From contig JBBAVI010000014.1 of the NCBI GenBank assembly GCA_040397785.1, positions 16,287 to 80,286 on the forward strand: a stretch of 64,000 nt of DNA. Reading direction: 5' to 3'. Below, in pieces: positions 34,204 to 42,130 of the stretch (within the stretch, counting starts at the first letter, position 1; each line of letters starts with the position of its first letter). This DNA comes from M3007 sp040397785. Its GTDB lineage: Bacteria > Bacteroidota > Bacteroidia > Chitinophagales > Saprospiraceae. The notes under the pieces were generated by a model. It did not search any database. It was given only the letters and a program-made list of their open reading frames with translations, and was not told where the DNA came from. A program made the position numbers and the translations under genes.

Positions 34204-34667
34204 TTGCGGTCTTCTTTAGAATCGAGTCTTTTTTCCTGCGATTCTTCCCAGATTGCTTTATAATCGTAGCTCAGGTAAATCTCGCTGTTAAACGCCCCCC
34301 AGGCGCCATTTTCGATTGCTAAATTCAGGCGACGAATGGCGGTTGGGGGGATTTTTAGTATAATGACATGGCCCAGCCCCATCGCAAGGGTCCAACTCAT
34401 CACCCGGGCATCCGAGGTCGGAAATAAATCCCAAAAGCCTTGCGCCTCCAAAATGCGCTTCATTTCTGGCAGGTTTTTATCTTGTTGGTGCTTTAAAATC
34501 ACAGTAACAAGGATGCTGTCTGATGCCAGTGGAGCAACAGGCATACTTACGGACGCTTCCTTTTTTTCTGCTGCGGTTTTGGTGGCAGATGGTACAGTTT
34601 GTTGTGCCCGTGCATGCTGAAATAGCCCTGCACTGATCAATAAAAGTAATAAGATGTATTTGCGCAT
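34200..34667 (-). CDS. Secreted protein of unknown function
   Basis: 155 residues from the ATG at 34667, with a signal peptide (MRKYILLLLLISAGLFQHARAQ). A low-complexity Ala/Thr/Lys linker (about 25-50) precedes a compact domain with HVIILKIPPTAIRRLNLAIE and a final SYDYKAIWEESQEK. I recognise no family. It is convergent with the GWxTD gene, sharing 4 bp at the stops. The region 34710-34850 upstream holds no gene. Confidence 0.65.
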   Translation of the reverse strand: MRKYILLLLLISAGLFQHARAQQTVPSATKTAAEKKEASVSMPVAPLASDSILVTVILKHQQDKNLPEMKRILEAQGFWDLFPTSDARVMSWTLAMGLGHVIILKIPPTAIRRLNLAIENGAWGAFNSEIYLSYDYKAIWEESQEKRLDSKEDRN

Positions 34668-34856
34668 CTGAAGATGGAGGTTAAAATCAACAAAACAATA
34701 GGAAAACACAAAAGGTGCGGTCGCAAAGATAATGAACCAGTTTTTACATGAAAGGTTCAGGGTGTTTGTTTTTTACCAAAAAGGCAAATGTTTTCACCCA
34801 AAAGTGCGTAAAAGGCCAATCATAATTTTAAAATTTAAAACTTTTAACAATGAAAC

Positions 34857-34886
34857 TTGGGAAACTGTAATTTGCATTTATTTTTG
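34857..34886 (+). promoter_or_regulatory. Promoter of the POT transporter gene
   Basis: TTG at 34857-34859, a 19-nt spacer, and TATTTTTG at 34879-34886 fit the Bacteroidota consensus. The predicted leader to the ATG at 35053 is about 160 nt, long enough for post-transcriptional control, though no known riboswitch is recognised. Confidence 0.6.
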
Positions 34887-35052
34887 CCTCCCACGAATGA
34901 CGCTCAAGGTACTTTTTGAAACCACAGGATTACAAACGATCCAAATCATGGTGCACTTGAATATCCGTCATTGCGGGCGCCTTTAAAAACCTGGACCTTT
35001 ACTATGCAGGATTTTAGGTATTTTTTCTACCTGTTATTGCAAACCTTATTTT

Positions 35053-36693
35053 ATGTTTAAAAAACATCCATCTGGCCTTCCGTTTTTATTTCTTACTGAA
35101 ATGTGGGAGCGTTTCGGCTATTATTTGATGATCGGCATTTTTTTGCTGTACATGACGGATGCCCAAAAGGGAGGCCTTTCCATGGAACGCGCCAATGCTT
35201 CGGATATCTTCGGCACTTTTATCGCCCTGGTGTATTTAACCCCGTTTTTAGGTGGGTTGTTGGCCGACCGGCTGTTGGGGTATCGGCGCAGTATCATCAT
35301 TGGCGGTATTTTGATGGGAACCGGCTATTTATTGCTTGCATTTTCCAACAACATGCTGTCCTTTTACACGGCCCTTGGGGTGATGATTTTGGGAAATGGC
35401 TTTTTTAAACCCAATATTTCGGTTTTACTAGGCAATTTGTATAACGACGACCGGTACCGCACGCTGAAAGACACGGGTTACAATATTTTTTACATGGGCA
35501 TCAACATCGGGGCTTTTGTATGTAACTTTTTTGCCGCCTACCTGCGCAACAATTTTAGTTGGGGCCATGCTTTTGCTGCTGCCGGGATAGGGATGTTTAT
35601 TGGAGTCATTATATTTGCATTAGGCAATAAACATTACGCGCACGCAGATGTACGCAAACCCCAGGCTGCCGATGAAATGGGGGTGGGCAGGATGATTTCC
35701 TCTGTACTCATTCCCGCCATTGTTACGGGCATTGCAGGCTGGTTTATTCCAGGTACGGTGTTTGGATCGGACTCCACCGACGCGTTCATTTTCGGGAGTA
35801 TGCCGGTGATTACCTTTTATTTATGGATTTATTATAAGGCAAGTGCCGTGGATAAACCGCGCATCAAGGCTTTATTGTCCATTTATGCCGTGGTGATTGT
35901 ATTTTGGGCTGTTTTTAAACAAAATGGTACTGCCCTTACCACCTGGGCCGAATTTTACACCGATCGTACCATGCCTGCTGCTATTGCGCCGCTTGCGGCC
36001 GATATAAAAATGGTGCAAACGGTAAAAATGGACTCATTCATGGTGCCTCAATACGATGCACAATTCCGTACCACCCGCGACGCCGATAAAAAAGTCATCA
36101 AAATAAAGTCGATCGATCCTTATTTTCTCAATATACCGGAAGCAGAGCGGCCACCTGCGAGCGGTGCAGTACAATTGGTTTCTACCGAACTGTACCAATC
36201 GGTGAACCCCTTGTTTGTCATCATCTTAACACCGCTCATCATCGCATTTTTCTCCTGGCGGCGGCGAAAAGGCAAGGAACCGACCACCCCCGCAAAAATT
36301 GGCTGGGGCTTGGTAATTTCCGCTTTATCTACCTTGGTGACCATCGCAGCGGTATATGCCTGCCACAATGGGGCCGAAAAAGCTTCTGCCGGTTGGCTTT
36401 TTGCCACTTACGGCGTAATAACTATGGGGGAATTGTGTTTGAGTCCAATGGGACTGTCCATGGTATCCAAAATGTCACCGCCGCAGTTAACCGGATTGAT
36501 GATGGGCGGCTGGCAGTTGGCCACTTCCTTAGGCAATAAATTAAGTGGCGTATTGGCCACCATGTGGGATAAATACGACAACAAAGCCGATTTCTTTTGG
36601 GTCAATTTTATCCTGTTGGGTTTGGCCTCTGTAGCATTGTTTTCTATGTTGCGCTGGCTCAATCGCATTTTTAAAGACCAGGGATTGAGTTAG
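35053..36693 (+). CDS. POT family proton-dependent peptide transporter
   Basis: 546 residues of multi-helix membrane protein. Family landmarks are present: EMWERFGYYLMIG (the ExxERF motif, about 16-28) and YTALGVMILGNGFFKPNIS (the PTR2 signature). A polar insertion of about 85 residues (about 300-385, with DADKKVIKIKS) separates the later helices and is usual in Bacteroidota members. It imports di- and tripeptides with protons across the inner membrane. Its leader and single promoter suggest independent expression. A 43-residue membrane protein gene follows 41 bp later. Confidence 0.93.
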   Translation: MFKKHPSGLPFLFLTEMWERFGYYLMIGIFLLYMTDAQKGGLSMERANASDIFGTFIALVYLTPFLGGLLADRLLGYRRSIIIGGILMGTGYLLLAFSNNMLSFYTALGVMILGNGFFKPNISVLLGNLYNDDRYRTLKDTGYNIFYMGINIGAFVCNFFAAYLRNNFSWGHAFAAAGIGMFIGVIIFALGNKHYAHADVRKPQAADEMGVGRMISSVLIPAIVTGIAGWFIPGTVFGSDSTDAFIFGSMPVITFYLWIYYKASAVDKPRIKALLSIYAVVIVFWAVFKQNGTALTTWAEFYTDRTMPAAIAPLAADIKMVQTVKMDSFMVPQYDAQFRTTRDADKKVIKIKSIDPYFLNIPEAERPPASGAVQLVSTELYQSVNPLFVIILTPLIIAFFSWRRRKGKEPTTPAKIGWGLVISALSTLVTIAAVYACHNGAEKASAGWLFATYGVITMGELCLSPMGLSMVSKMSPPQLTGLMMGGWQLATSLGNKLSGVLATMWDKYDNKADFFWVNFILLGLASVALFSMLRWLNRIFKDQGLS

Positions 36694-36734
36694 TGTTTGC
36701 AAATCAACATCGTTCACCTTTAAAGCAAATTATT

Positions 36735-36866
36735 ATGGCAACGAAGCAAAAATTACCTAAAAATCGGTTCGCTGAAAAAGACCGCGCAGATAATCAGAAG
36801 TTTCTCCTGATTCTGATCGGGGCAACCGCGCTGTTGATGGTACTGATGTATGTTATCTTTGTGTAA
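36735..36866 (+). CDS. 43-residue single-pass membrane protein
   Basis: ATG at 36735, stop TAA at 36864-36866. It has a basic, polar N-terminus (MATKQKLPKNRFAEKDRA) and one hydrophobic helix near the end (FLLILIGATALLMVLMYVIF). This architecture fits a small membrane protein with a cytoplasmic N-terminus and almost no C-terminal tail. It lies 41 bp after the POT transporter stop on the same strand and is probably co-transcribed. It may modulate the transporter, but this is inference from position only. Confidence 0.6.
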   Translation: MATKQKLPKNRFAEKDRADNQKFLLILIGATALLMVLMYVIFV

Positions 36867-36889
36867 GATAATTGCCCGTTCGGTACAAT

Positions 36890-36969
36890 ACACCTTAGAT
36901 TTCCCGGGTTTTTACTGTTTTTCACCATATTATGGTAAAAAACGGTTGAGTTCCGGGAAATCCAGGTGT
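36890..36969. terminator. 80-nt nested stem-loop between convergent genes
   Basis: Outer arms ACACCT/AGGTGT (36890-36895 and 36964-36969), middle arms GATTTCCCGG/CCGGGAAATC, and an inner hairpin with ACCAT/ATGGT and U-rich sides. It lies between the POT/43-residue unit and the convergent nspC gene. It may be a bidirectional terminator or a structured RNA. Confidence 0.55.
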
Positions 36970-37004
36970 GTTTAGATGCCCATTTTAATATGTTACTGCA
37001 AGAT

Positions 37005-38144
37005 CTAAGACAAGCGATTCCTGTAATCCTTGTACGAAAACTTGCGTATCATATCAAACTGGCCGTTCTCCCGCCAAATGGCGATGCTGGGGTGTGTTAC
37101 ACCATTAAAAGTGCTGGTTTTTACCATCGTATAATGCATCATATCCTCAAATACGATCTTTTGTCCTACTTTTAAAGCCTTTTCAAAACTGTACGCTTCC
37201 ATATAATCACCGCTCAGGCAACTTCCACCGCCTAAGCGATACAGGTGTTTTTCTTTCGGCAAAGGGTCGTGCGCACCCTGCACCCGCGGGCGATAAGGCA
37301 TTTCAAGGGTATCGGGCATGTGGGCGGTAAAAGACACATCCAAAATGGCCGTTTTTACGCCTTTATTATGCACAATGTCCAAAACAGATGATACCAAAAC
37401 ACCCGTATCCCAGGCAATGGCGCTGCCCGGCTCCAGGATTACTTCTAAGTTGGGGTATCGGCGACGAAAGGCTTGCAAGGTGCTGATGAGGTGGGGGACA
37501 TCGTAGCCTTCCTTGGTTATTAAGTGGCCACCTCCCAAATTAACCCATTTCAGGCGGGGCAAAAAGAGCCCAAACTGCTGCTCAAAATATTCGAGCGTTT
37601 TTTCCAGGTCGTAACTGTTGGATTCGCACAAAACATGGAAATGGAGCCCTTCCACACCTTCAGGCAACAGGCCTTTAAAATTGGCCAAAGGCTCACCCAG
37701 GCGCGAACCGGCAGCAGCAGGATTGTATAAATCCGTTTCTACGGGCGACCATCCCGGATTTACCCGAATCCCCATGCTGATTGGTTCCGGATGTGCTTGC
37801 ACCCTTTTTTTGTATTTTTTAAACTGGGTAATCGAATTGAAGGTAATGTGGCTGGAGTAGGGCATGATTTTGCCAAACTCCCTAGGCGTGTAGGCCACTG
37901 AATAGGTGTGCGCCTTGGTTTTCATTTCTTCAAAGCACAAGCGGGCCTCATGGAACGACGATGCCGTTGCACCTTTGAGGTATTGCCGTACCATGGGGAA
38001 GGCGCTCCACATGGCAAAACCTTTAAAGGCAAGAATGATAGAAACACCTGCTTCTTTTTGAACACGATCGATCAAAAGCAGGTTGCTTCTTAAACGCGCT
38101 TCGTCGAGCACGAAGCAGGGCGATGGAATCTTTTTTATGTTCAC
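37005..38144 (-). CDS. nspC: Carboxynorspermidine/carboxyspermidine decarboxylase
   Basis: 379 residues from a GTG at 38144, reading VNIKKIPSPCFVLDEARL in the gene, the usual NspC opening. The longer reading to 38303 crosses a promoter box at 38164-38171 and is rejected. It is a PLP fold-III decarboxylase: AFKGFAMWS contains the PLP lysine, GLHFHVLCE and LGGGHLIT follow, and EPGSAIAWDTG binds PLP phosphate. It converts carboxyspermidine or carboxynorspermidine to the polyamine. A saccharopine-dehydrogenase-like gene, the preceding step, is at the right edge (62934-64000). Confidence 0.9.
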   Translation of the reverse strand: MNIKKIPSPCFVLDEARLRSNLLLIDRVQKEAGVSIILAFKGFAMWSAFPMVRQYLKGATASSFHEARLCFEEMKTKAHTYSVAYTPREFGKIMPYSSHITFNSITQFKKYKKRVQAHPEPISMGIRVNPGWSPVETDLYNPAAAGSRLGEPLANFKGLLPEGVEGLHFHVLCESNSYDLEKTLEYFEQQFGLFLPRLKWVNLGGGHLITKEGYDVPHLISTLQAFRRRYPNLEVILEPGSAIAWDTGVLVSSVLDIVHNKGVKTAILDVSFTAHMPDTLEMPYRPRVQGAHDPLPKEKHLYRLGGGSCLSGDYMEAYSFEKALKVGQKIVFEDMMHYTMVKTSTFNGVTHPSIAIWRENGQFDMIRKFSYKDYRNRLS

Positions 38145-38163
38145 GGACTGTATTTTTTTTGTG

Positions 38164-38171
38164 CAAAGGTA
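38164..38171 (-). promoter_or_regulatory. -7 box of nspC
   Basis: The minus strand reads TACCTTTG followed by CAC. The start point would be about 10-13 nt before the GTG start, giving a very short leader. Confidence 0.5.
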
Positions 38172-38254
38172 GCGCCACCCAGTTAAATTCAGCTGTTGGT
38201 CGAACCAAAATGGATAATCTTCGAGGTAATGTATAACAGCCAAGGGTTTTAACC

Positions 38255-38262
38255 TACTTTTG
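38255..38262 (+). promoter_or_regulatory. -7 box of yidC
   Basis: TACTTTTG followed by CGCCGC, the same extended form seen at slyD (TACCTTTG then CGCCGC) and nearly at ndk. The leader is about 45 nt. The -33 element is weak. Confidence 0.5.
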
Positions 38263-38311
38263 CGCCGCTTTTGAACCTGTGATTGCAGGATCAATTCTAT
38301 CAAGTTTCAAC

Positions 38312-40177
38312 ATGGAAGAAAAACAGAATAATTTAAGTACCTACATTGGTATGGGGCTTATTTTTTTGCTCCTTTATGTGTGGATGCGCGTATCTGCGCC
38401 ACCGCCACCAGATCCCAATGCTGCACCCGTCGATCAACCCGTTGATACGACAGCACAACAAACACCCGCCGCTAAAGTTGAGGCCGCACCCGTCCCGGAT
38501 TCTGTGCGGAGTGCGCAGGTAAATGCCCAGTTTGGTGTGTTTGCTGCCTCCAGTACAGGTAAGGAAGAAATCGTGTACCTGAAAAACGATTTGATCACGG
38601 TAGCACTCACCAGCAAAGGAGGCCGTATTAAAGAGGTGTTGCTCAACAAATACCTGAAAATCAACTCGGATTCGACGGGGAAGGACGTAAAATACCCGCT
38701 GTCTTTGCAAGAAGACGCTAAAAATCGCTTCGAACTCGAATTGCCCGTGGCTTCCGCAGCTTCCGGGAAGGTGAATAGCAGCGATTTGTACTTTAAGGTG
38801 TTGCAAGACGGTCAATCGGTTACTTTCCGGGCAGATGCCGGAGATGGCCGATATTTCGAACAGACGTACACGCTGAAACCGGACAACTACGAGCTGACCT
38901 ATAAAGTGAGCGGCACGGGCTTGCAATCGGTGTTGAATGGCAGTTTGTTGAAATTAAACTGGGTAAACTACTTAGACAAGCTCGAAAAAAACCAGACGTA
39001 CGAGCGCACCATGTCTTCGGTGTATTACAAACCGGTGGAAGAATCTTCCAGTTATTGCAACTGTCGCTCCGATGATGTGGCCAGTTTGGGTACCAAACCC
39101 GTACAGTGGTTTTCGCATGCCAACCAGTTTTTTAACACGGCCATCGTTGCCCGGGATTTCGCTTTCCTCGATTTTGTAGGCGAAACACACGTGTTTACCG
39201 ATGTGGACCCGGATTTGAAAATGTTAAAAACGACAGCCAGCATTCCATTCGAGCAACAGTCGGTCACCATGACCATGTACACCGGCCCGAATGAATTTGA
39301 GCGCTTGCGTTCTTATAAACTTACCTTAGAGGACATCATTCCTTTTGGGGCCAGCATTTTTGGGGCCATCAACCGCTGGATCATCCATTGGATTTTTGAT
39401 GTGTTGATTCACATAGTCGGCATTCCCGGATTGGTGATCCTGCTCCTCACCCTGATTGTGAAGTTGCTGGTATATCCGCTGACGTATCGCATGGTGTACA
39501 GCCAGGCGCGTATGGCGGCATTGAAACCACGGATTGATGAACTGAAAAAGAAATTTGGCGACGACCAGCAGGCAATGTCGGTCGAAACCATGAAAATGTA
39601 CAGCGAGTTTAAGGTAAATCCCTTGGGCGGTTGTTTGCCAATTTTCCTGCAAATGCCAATTTGGTTTGCCTTGTACCGCTTTTTTCCGGCGGCCATTGAG
39701 TTCCGGCAGGCAGGTTTCCTGTGGGCAACCGACTTGTCGAGTTACGATGTAGCCTTCCGTTTGCCGTTCATGATGCCTGGTTTTGGCGAACACATTAGCG
39801 CCTTTACCCTCATTTGGGTGGCGACTACCTTGTGGTACACCTGGTACTCCATGAAACAAATGGACACTTCGGCGATGGCCAATCCGGCCATGAAGTATAT
39901 GCAATATTTCATGCCGCTGATGTTTATGTTCTTCTTTAACAGTTTTGCATCGGGTCTTACCTTATACCTGTGTTTCAGTAATATCCTGAACATTGGTCAA
40001 ACGGTGGTAACCAAATCTTTCTTAATCAACCATGATAAAATCAAGGCTGAATTAGAAGCCAACCGAAACAAACCCAAGAAAACAACGGGTTTTCGGGCAA
40101 AATTGGAAAATGCCATGAAAGAAGCGCAAAAACAACAGGACGAGCGCAATAAACAAGCTGGTACAAAGAAGAAATAA
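38312..40177 (+). CDS. yidC: Membrane protein insertase YidC
   Basis: 621 residues from the ATG at 38312, with hydrophobic helix 1 (IGMGLIFLLLYVWM) near the N-terminus. A proline/alanine-rich linker leads to the large periplasmic beta-supersandwich P1 domain (about 75-350). The conserved insertase core follows (about 375-590: a YPLTYRMVYSQARMAALKP segment, FLQMPIWFALYRFF, and a final hairpin with FNSFASGLTLYLCFSN) and then a basic C-terminal tail. It inserts and folds inner-membrane proteins with or without SecYEG. The threonine aldolase gene starts 3 bp after the stop, so they are co-transcribed. Confidence 0.97.
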   Translation: MEEKQNNLSTYIGMGLIFLLLYVWMRVSAPPPPDPNAAPVDQPVDTTAQQTPAAKVEAAPVPDSVRSAQVNAQFGVFAASSTGKEEIVYLKNDLITVALTSKGGRIKEVLLNKYLKINSDSTGKDVKYPLSLQEDAKNRFELELPVASAASGKVNSSDLYFKVLQDGQSVTFRADAGDGRYFEQTYTLKPDNYELTYKVSGTGLQSVLNGSLLKLNWVNYLDKLEKNQTYERTMSSVYYKPVEESSSYCNCRSDDVASLGTKPVQWFSHANQFFNTAIVARDFAFLDFVGETHVFTDVDPDLKMLKTTASIPFEQQSVTMTMYTGPNEFERLRSYKLTLEDIIPFGASIFGAINRWIIHWIFDVLIHIVGIPGLVILLLTLIVKLLVYPLTYRMVYSQARMAALKPRIDELKKKFGDDQQAMSVETMKMYSEFKVNPLGGCLPIFLQMPIWFALYRFFPAAIEFRQAGFLWATDLSSYDVAFRLPFMMPGFGEHISAFTLIWVATTLWYTWYSMKQMDTSAMANPAMKYMQYFMPLMFMFFFNSFASGLTLYLCFSNILNIGQTVVTKSFLINHDKIKAELEANRNKPKKTTGFRAKLENAMKEAQKQQDERNKQAGTKKK

Positions 40178-40180
40178 AGG

Positions 40181-41203
40181 ATGATTAATTTGCTTTCGGA
40201 TACCGTTACGAAACCCACACCGGGCATGTTAAAGGCCATGTGGGCAGCGGAAGTAGGCGATGATGTGTTTCGTGAAGATCCGACCATCAACGCGCTGGAA
40301 GCAAAAAGTGCGACGCTGTTTGGCCATGAGGCCGCTTTGTTTTGTCCATCGGGCACCATGGCCAACCAGATCGCATTGAAAGTACATACCCGTCCTTTGG
40401 ATGAGGTTATTTGTGATGAAACCAGCCATATTTATCAGTATGAAGTGGGCGGTTATGCGTTTCACTCCGGCATTGGTATTCAATTGTTGCCGGGTAAAAA
40501 CGGCGTGCTGGAAGCCCATCAGGTGGCGGCTGCCATTCGTCCCAATCAGGACTGGTTGCCTAAAAGTACCTTAGTCGTACTCGAAAACACCTGCAACAAA
40601 GGCGGCGGCAGTGTATATCCATTGGAAAACATACAGGCGATTCACAAAGTTTGCCAAGAAAGGGGACTCGCCCTGCATATGGATGGGGCGCGTATTTTTA
40701 ATGCCTTGGCGGTTAGCGGTGATGCGCCTGCGGTTATTGGCCGGGAATTGGATAGCATCAGCGTTTGTTTGTCCAAAGGATTAGGCGCCCCGGTGGGTTC
40801 GGTCCTGATTGGTTCGCAAAAATTTATTGCCGAAGCAAGAAGGGTACGCAAGGCCATGGGTGGTGGCATGCGGCAGGCGGGATATTTGGCCGCAGCGGGC
40901 ATTTACGCCTTGGATCATCACGTTGTTCGGCTGGCGGAAGATCACGCGCACGCGCGCATGCTGGCAAGTACCCTGGAAACGCTGGATTATGTTTCCGGTA
41001 TTCGGCCTGTTCAAACCAATATTGTAATTTTTGATTTAATAGATACCGTGACACCCGCCCAATTGTTGGCCTATCTAGAAGAAAATGGCGTAAAGGCTAG
41101 TGCTTTTGGGCCTAAAACGATCCGTTTTGTTACCCATTTGGATGTGGATCGGGCCATGATTGAAACGGTTATGGGGGTGTTGGGTCGGTTTCGCGTCGCG
41201 TAG
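40181..41203 (+). CDS. ltaE: Low-specificity L-threonine aldolase
   Basis: 340 residues. It opens with LLSDTVTKPTPGM, the family start. GHEAALFCPSGTMANQIA binds the cofactor, ETSHIYQYEVGG and HMDGARIFNA continue the fold, and SVCLSKGLGAPVGS carries the PLP lysine (about 199). The enzyme splits threonine/allo-threonine into glycine and acetaldehyde in the cytoplasm. It lies 3 bp downstream of yidC in an unexpected functional pairing. The palindrome at 41204 touches its stop codon. Confidence 0.93.
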   Translation: MINLLSDTVTKPTPGMLKAMWAAEVGDDVFREDPTINALEAKSATLFGHEAALFCPSGTMANQIALKVHTRPLDEVICDETSHIYQYEVGGYAFHSGIGIQLLPGKNGVLEAHQVAAAIRPNQDWLPKSTLVVLENTCNKGGGSVYPLENIQAIHKVCQERGLALHMDGARIFNALAVSGDAPAVIGRELDSISVCLSKGLGAPVGSVLIGSQKFIAEARRVRKAMGGGMRQAGYLAAAGIYALDHHVVRLAEDHAHARMLASTLETLDYVSGIRPVQTNIVIFDLIDTVTPAQLLAYLEENGVKASAFGPKTIRFVTHLDVDRAMIETVMGVLGRFRVA

Positions 41204-41270
41204 GGCCAAGTCGCGACTTGGCCGTACCACGCGCGGCATGGCCGAACAATGCGCGGTATGGGCGCAGGAT
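41204..41270. repeat. Perfect 20-bp palindrome and 20-bp tandem units at the aldolase stop
   Basis: GGCCAAGTCGCGACTTGGCC (41204-41223) is a perfect palindrome beginning at the base after the stop codon. Two 20-bp units follow (41231-41250 and 41251-41270), both starting GCGCGG and sharing most of the next 8 bases. The block is much more GC-rich than its surroundings. There is no T tract. Confidence 0.75.
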
Positions 41271-41324
41271 GCACCACACGCCCATACATTTATCGCACCA
41301 TTATTAATTTCCAATCTATGGTTT

Positions 41325-42089
41325 TCAAATCCTACATTTTGCCAATACACTAACATAAGGTGTAATGGTATCCGTACTGCCTTTTGCCATAATGAAATGC
41401 ACACCTCCAGCAATGCCAATTGAAAAATGGTCAGAAATTTTTCGCGTTAGTGTGATTCGGTTTGTAATACCATAATACGCGTATCTTGCTGATACTCTAA
41501 AGATTATCCATGTTCTGATGGGTTGTCCAAAATAGTTAACGGAATCACTCAGTCCACCACCAACCTCATTTCGATTCATTAGTCCCAATTGCCCGCCAAA
41601 ACCCCAATTAAAATTCCATTTGTTTCGGATGTTATGATTTCTTGCGATTTCTAATGTAAGATAGTTGGTTACATATGCTCCATCACGAGGTGTATAGTGT
41701 TTTATTCCAGCCTCTTCCAACAGTTCATATAATGAATTGTCTGGTACCCCTCCAATACGTTCTTTGTCAGGTGTAAAAACGCTTCCATCCGTTGTTTTAT
41801 CCACAATGGGTAACCCATTAACTAAGGGTGGAGCCACTTGATCAGAAAGTTCGTAGGTGCGTTTTTTGACGCCATAAGTGAGCAAAACTTCGAATTTTCC
41901 TTTATTCAAACCATGTCCTAATCCTATTTGATAACCATCTGCTTGTTCTCCGTAAAGTATTGCGCAAGGGATAACTTCGGAGAAAAAATATAACCCAGCA
42001 TTTGGGTTGTTTTGGGAAAAAATCATCTGTTTATTATATGGTAATGACAGATATGCCAGCAAAACAAAAAGCGTTTTATTTTTTATCAT
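41325..42089 (-). CDS. Outer-membrane beta-barrel-like protein of unknown function
   Basis: 254 residues with an N-terminal signal-like segment (NKTLFVLLAYLSLPY, cleavage near FSQ). The remainder shows alternating strand patterns with aromatic ends (KFEVLLTYGVKKRTYEL, NFNWGFGGQLGLMN, SARYAYYGITNRITLT) and ends in ...SVLAKCRI. This fits an 8- to 12-strand outer-membrane barrel. No family is recognised. It lies 41 bp downstream of the T9SS protein gene on the same strand and is probably in one operon. Confidence 0.65.
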   Translation of the reverse strand: MIKNKTLFVLLAYLSLPYNKQMIFSQNNPNAGLYFFSEVIPCAILYGEQADGYQIGLGHGLNKGKFEVLLTYGVKKRTYELSDQVAPPLVNGLPIVDKTTDGSVFTPDKERIGGVPDNSLYELLEEAGIKHYTPRDGAYVTNYLTLEIARNHNIRNKWNFNWGFGGQLGLMNRNEVGGGLSDSVNYFGQPIRTWIIFRVSARYAYYGITNRITLTRKISDHFSIGIAGGVHFIMAKGSTDTITPYVSVLAKCRI

Positions 42090-42130
42090 GTTGGGTTAGT
42101 TTAAAATTCTTAAATGCTATTTTGCTATTG

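Noticed and set aside
34732..34986. Plus-strand frame of 84 codons before the POT gene
   Set aside because: It spans the predicted promoter at 34857-34886 and shows no domain.
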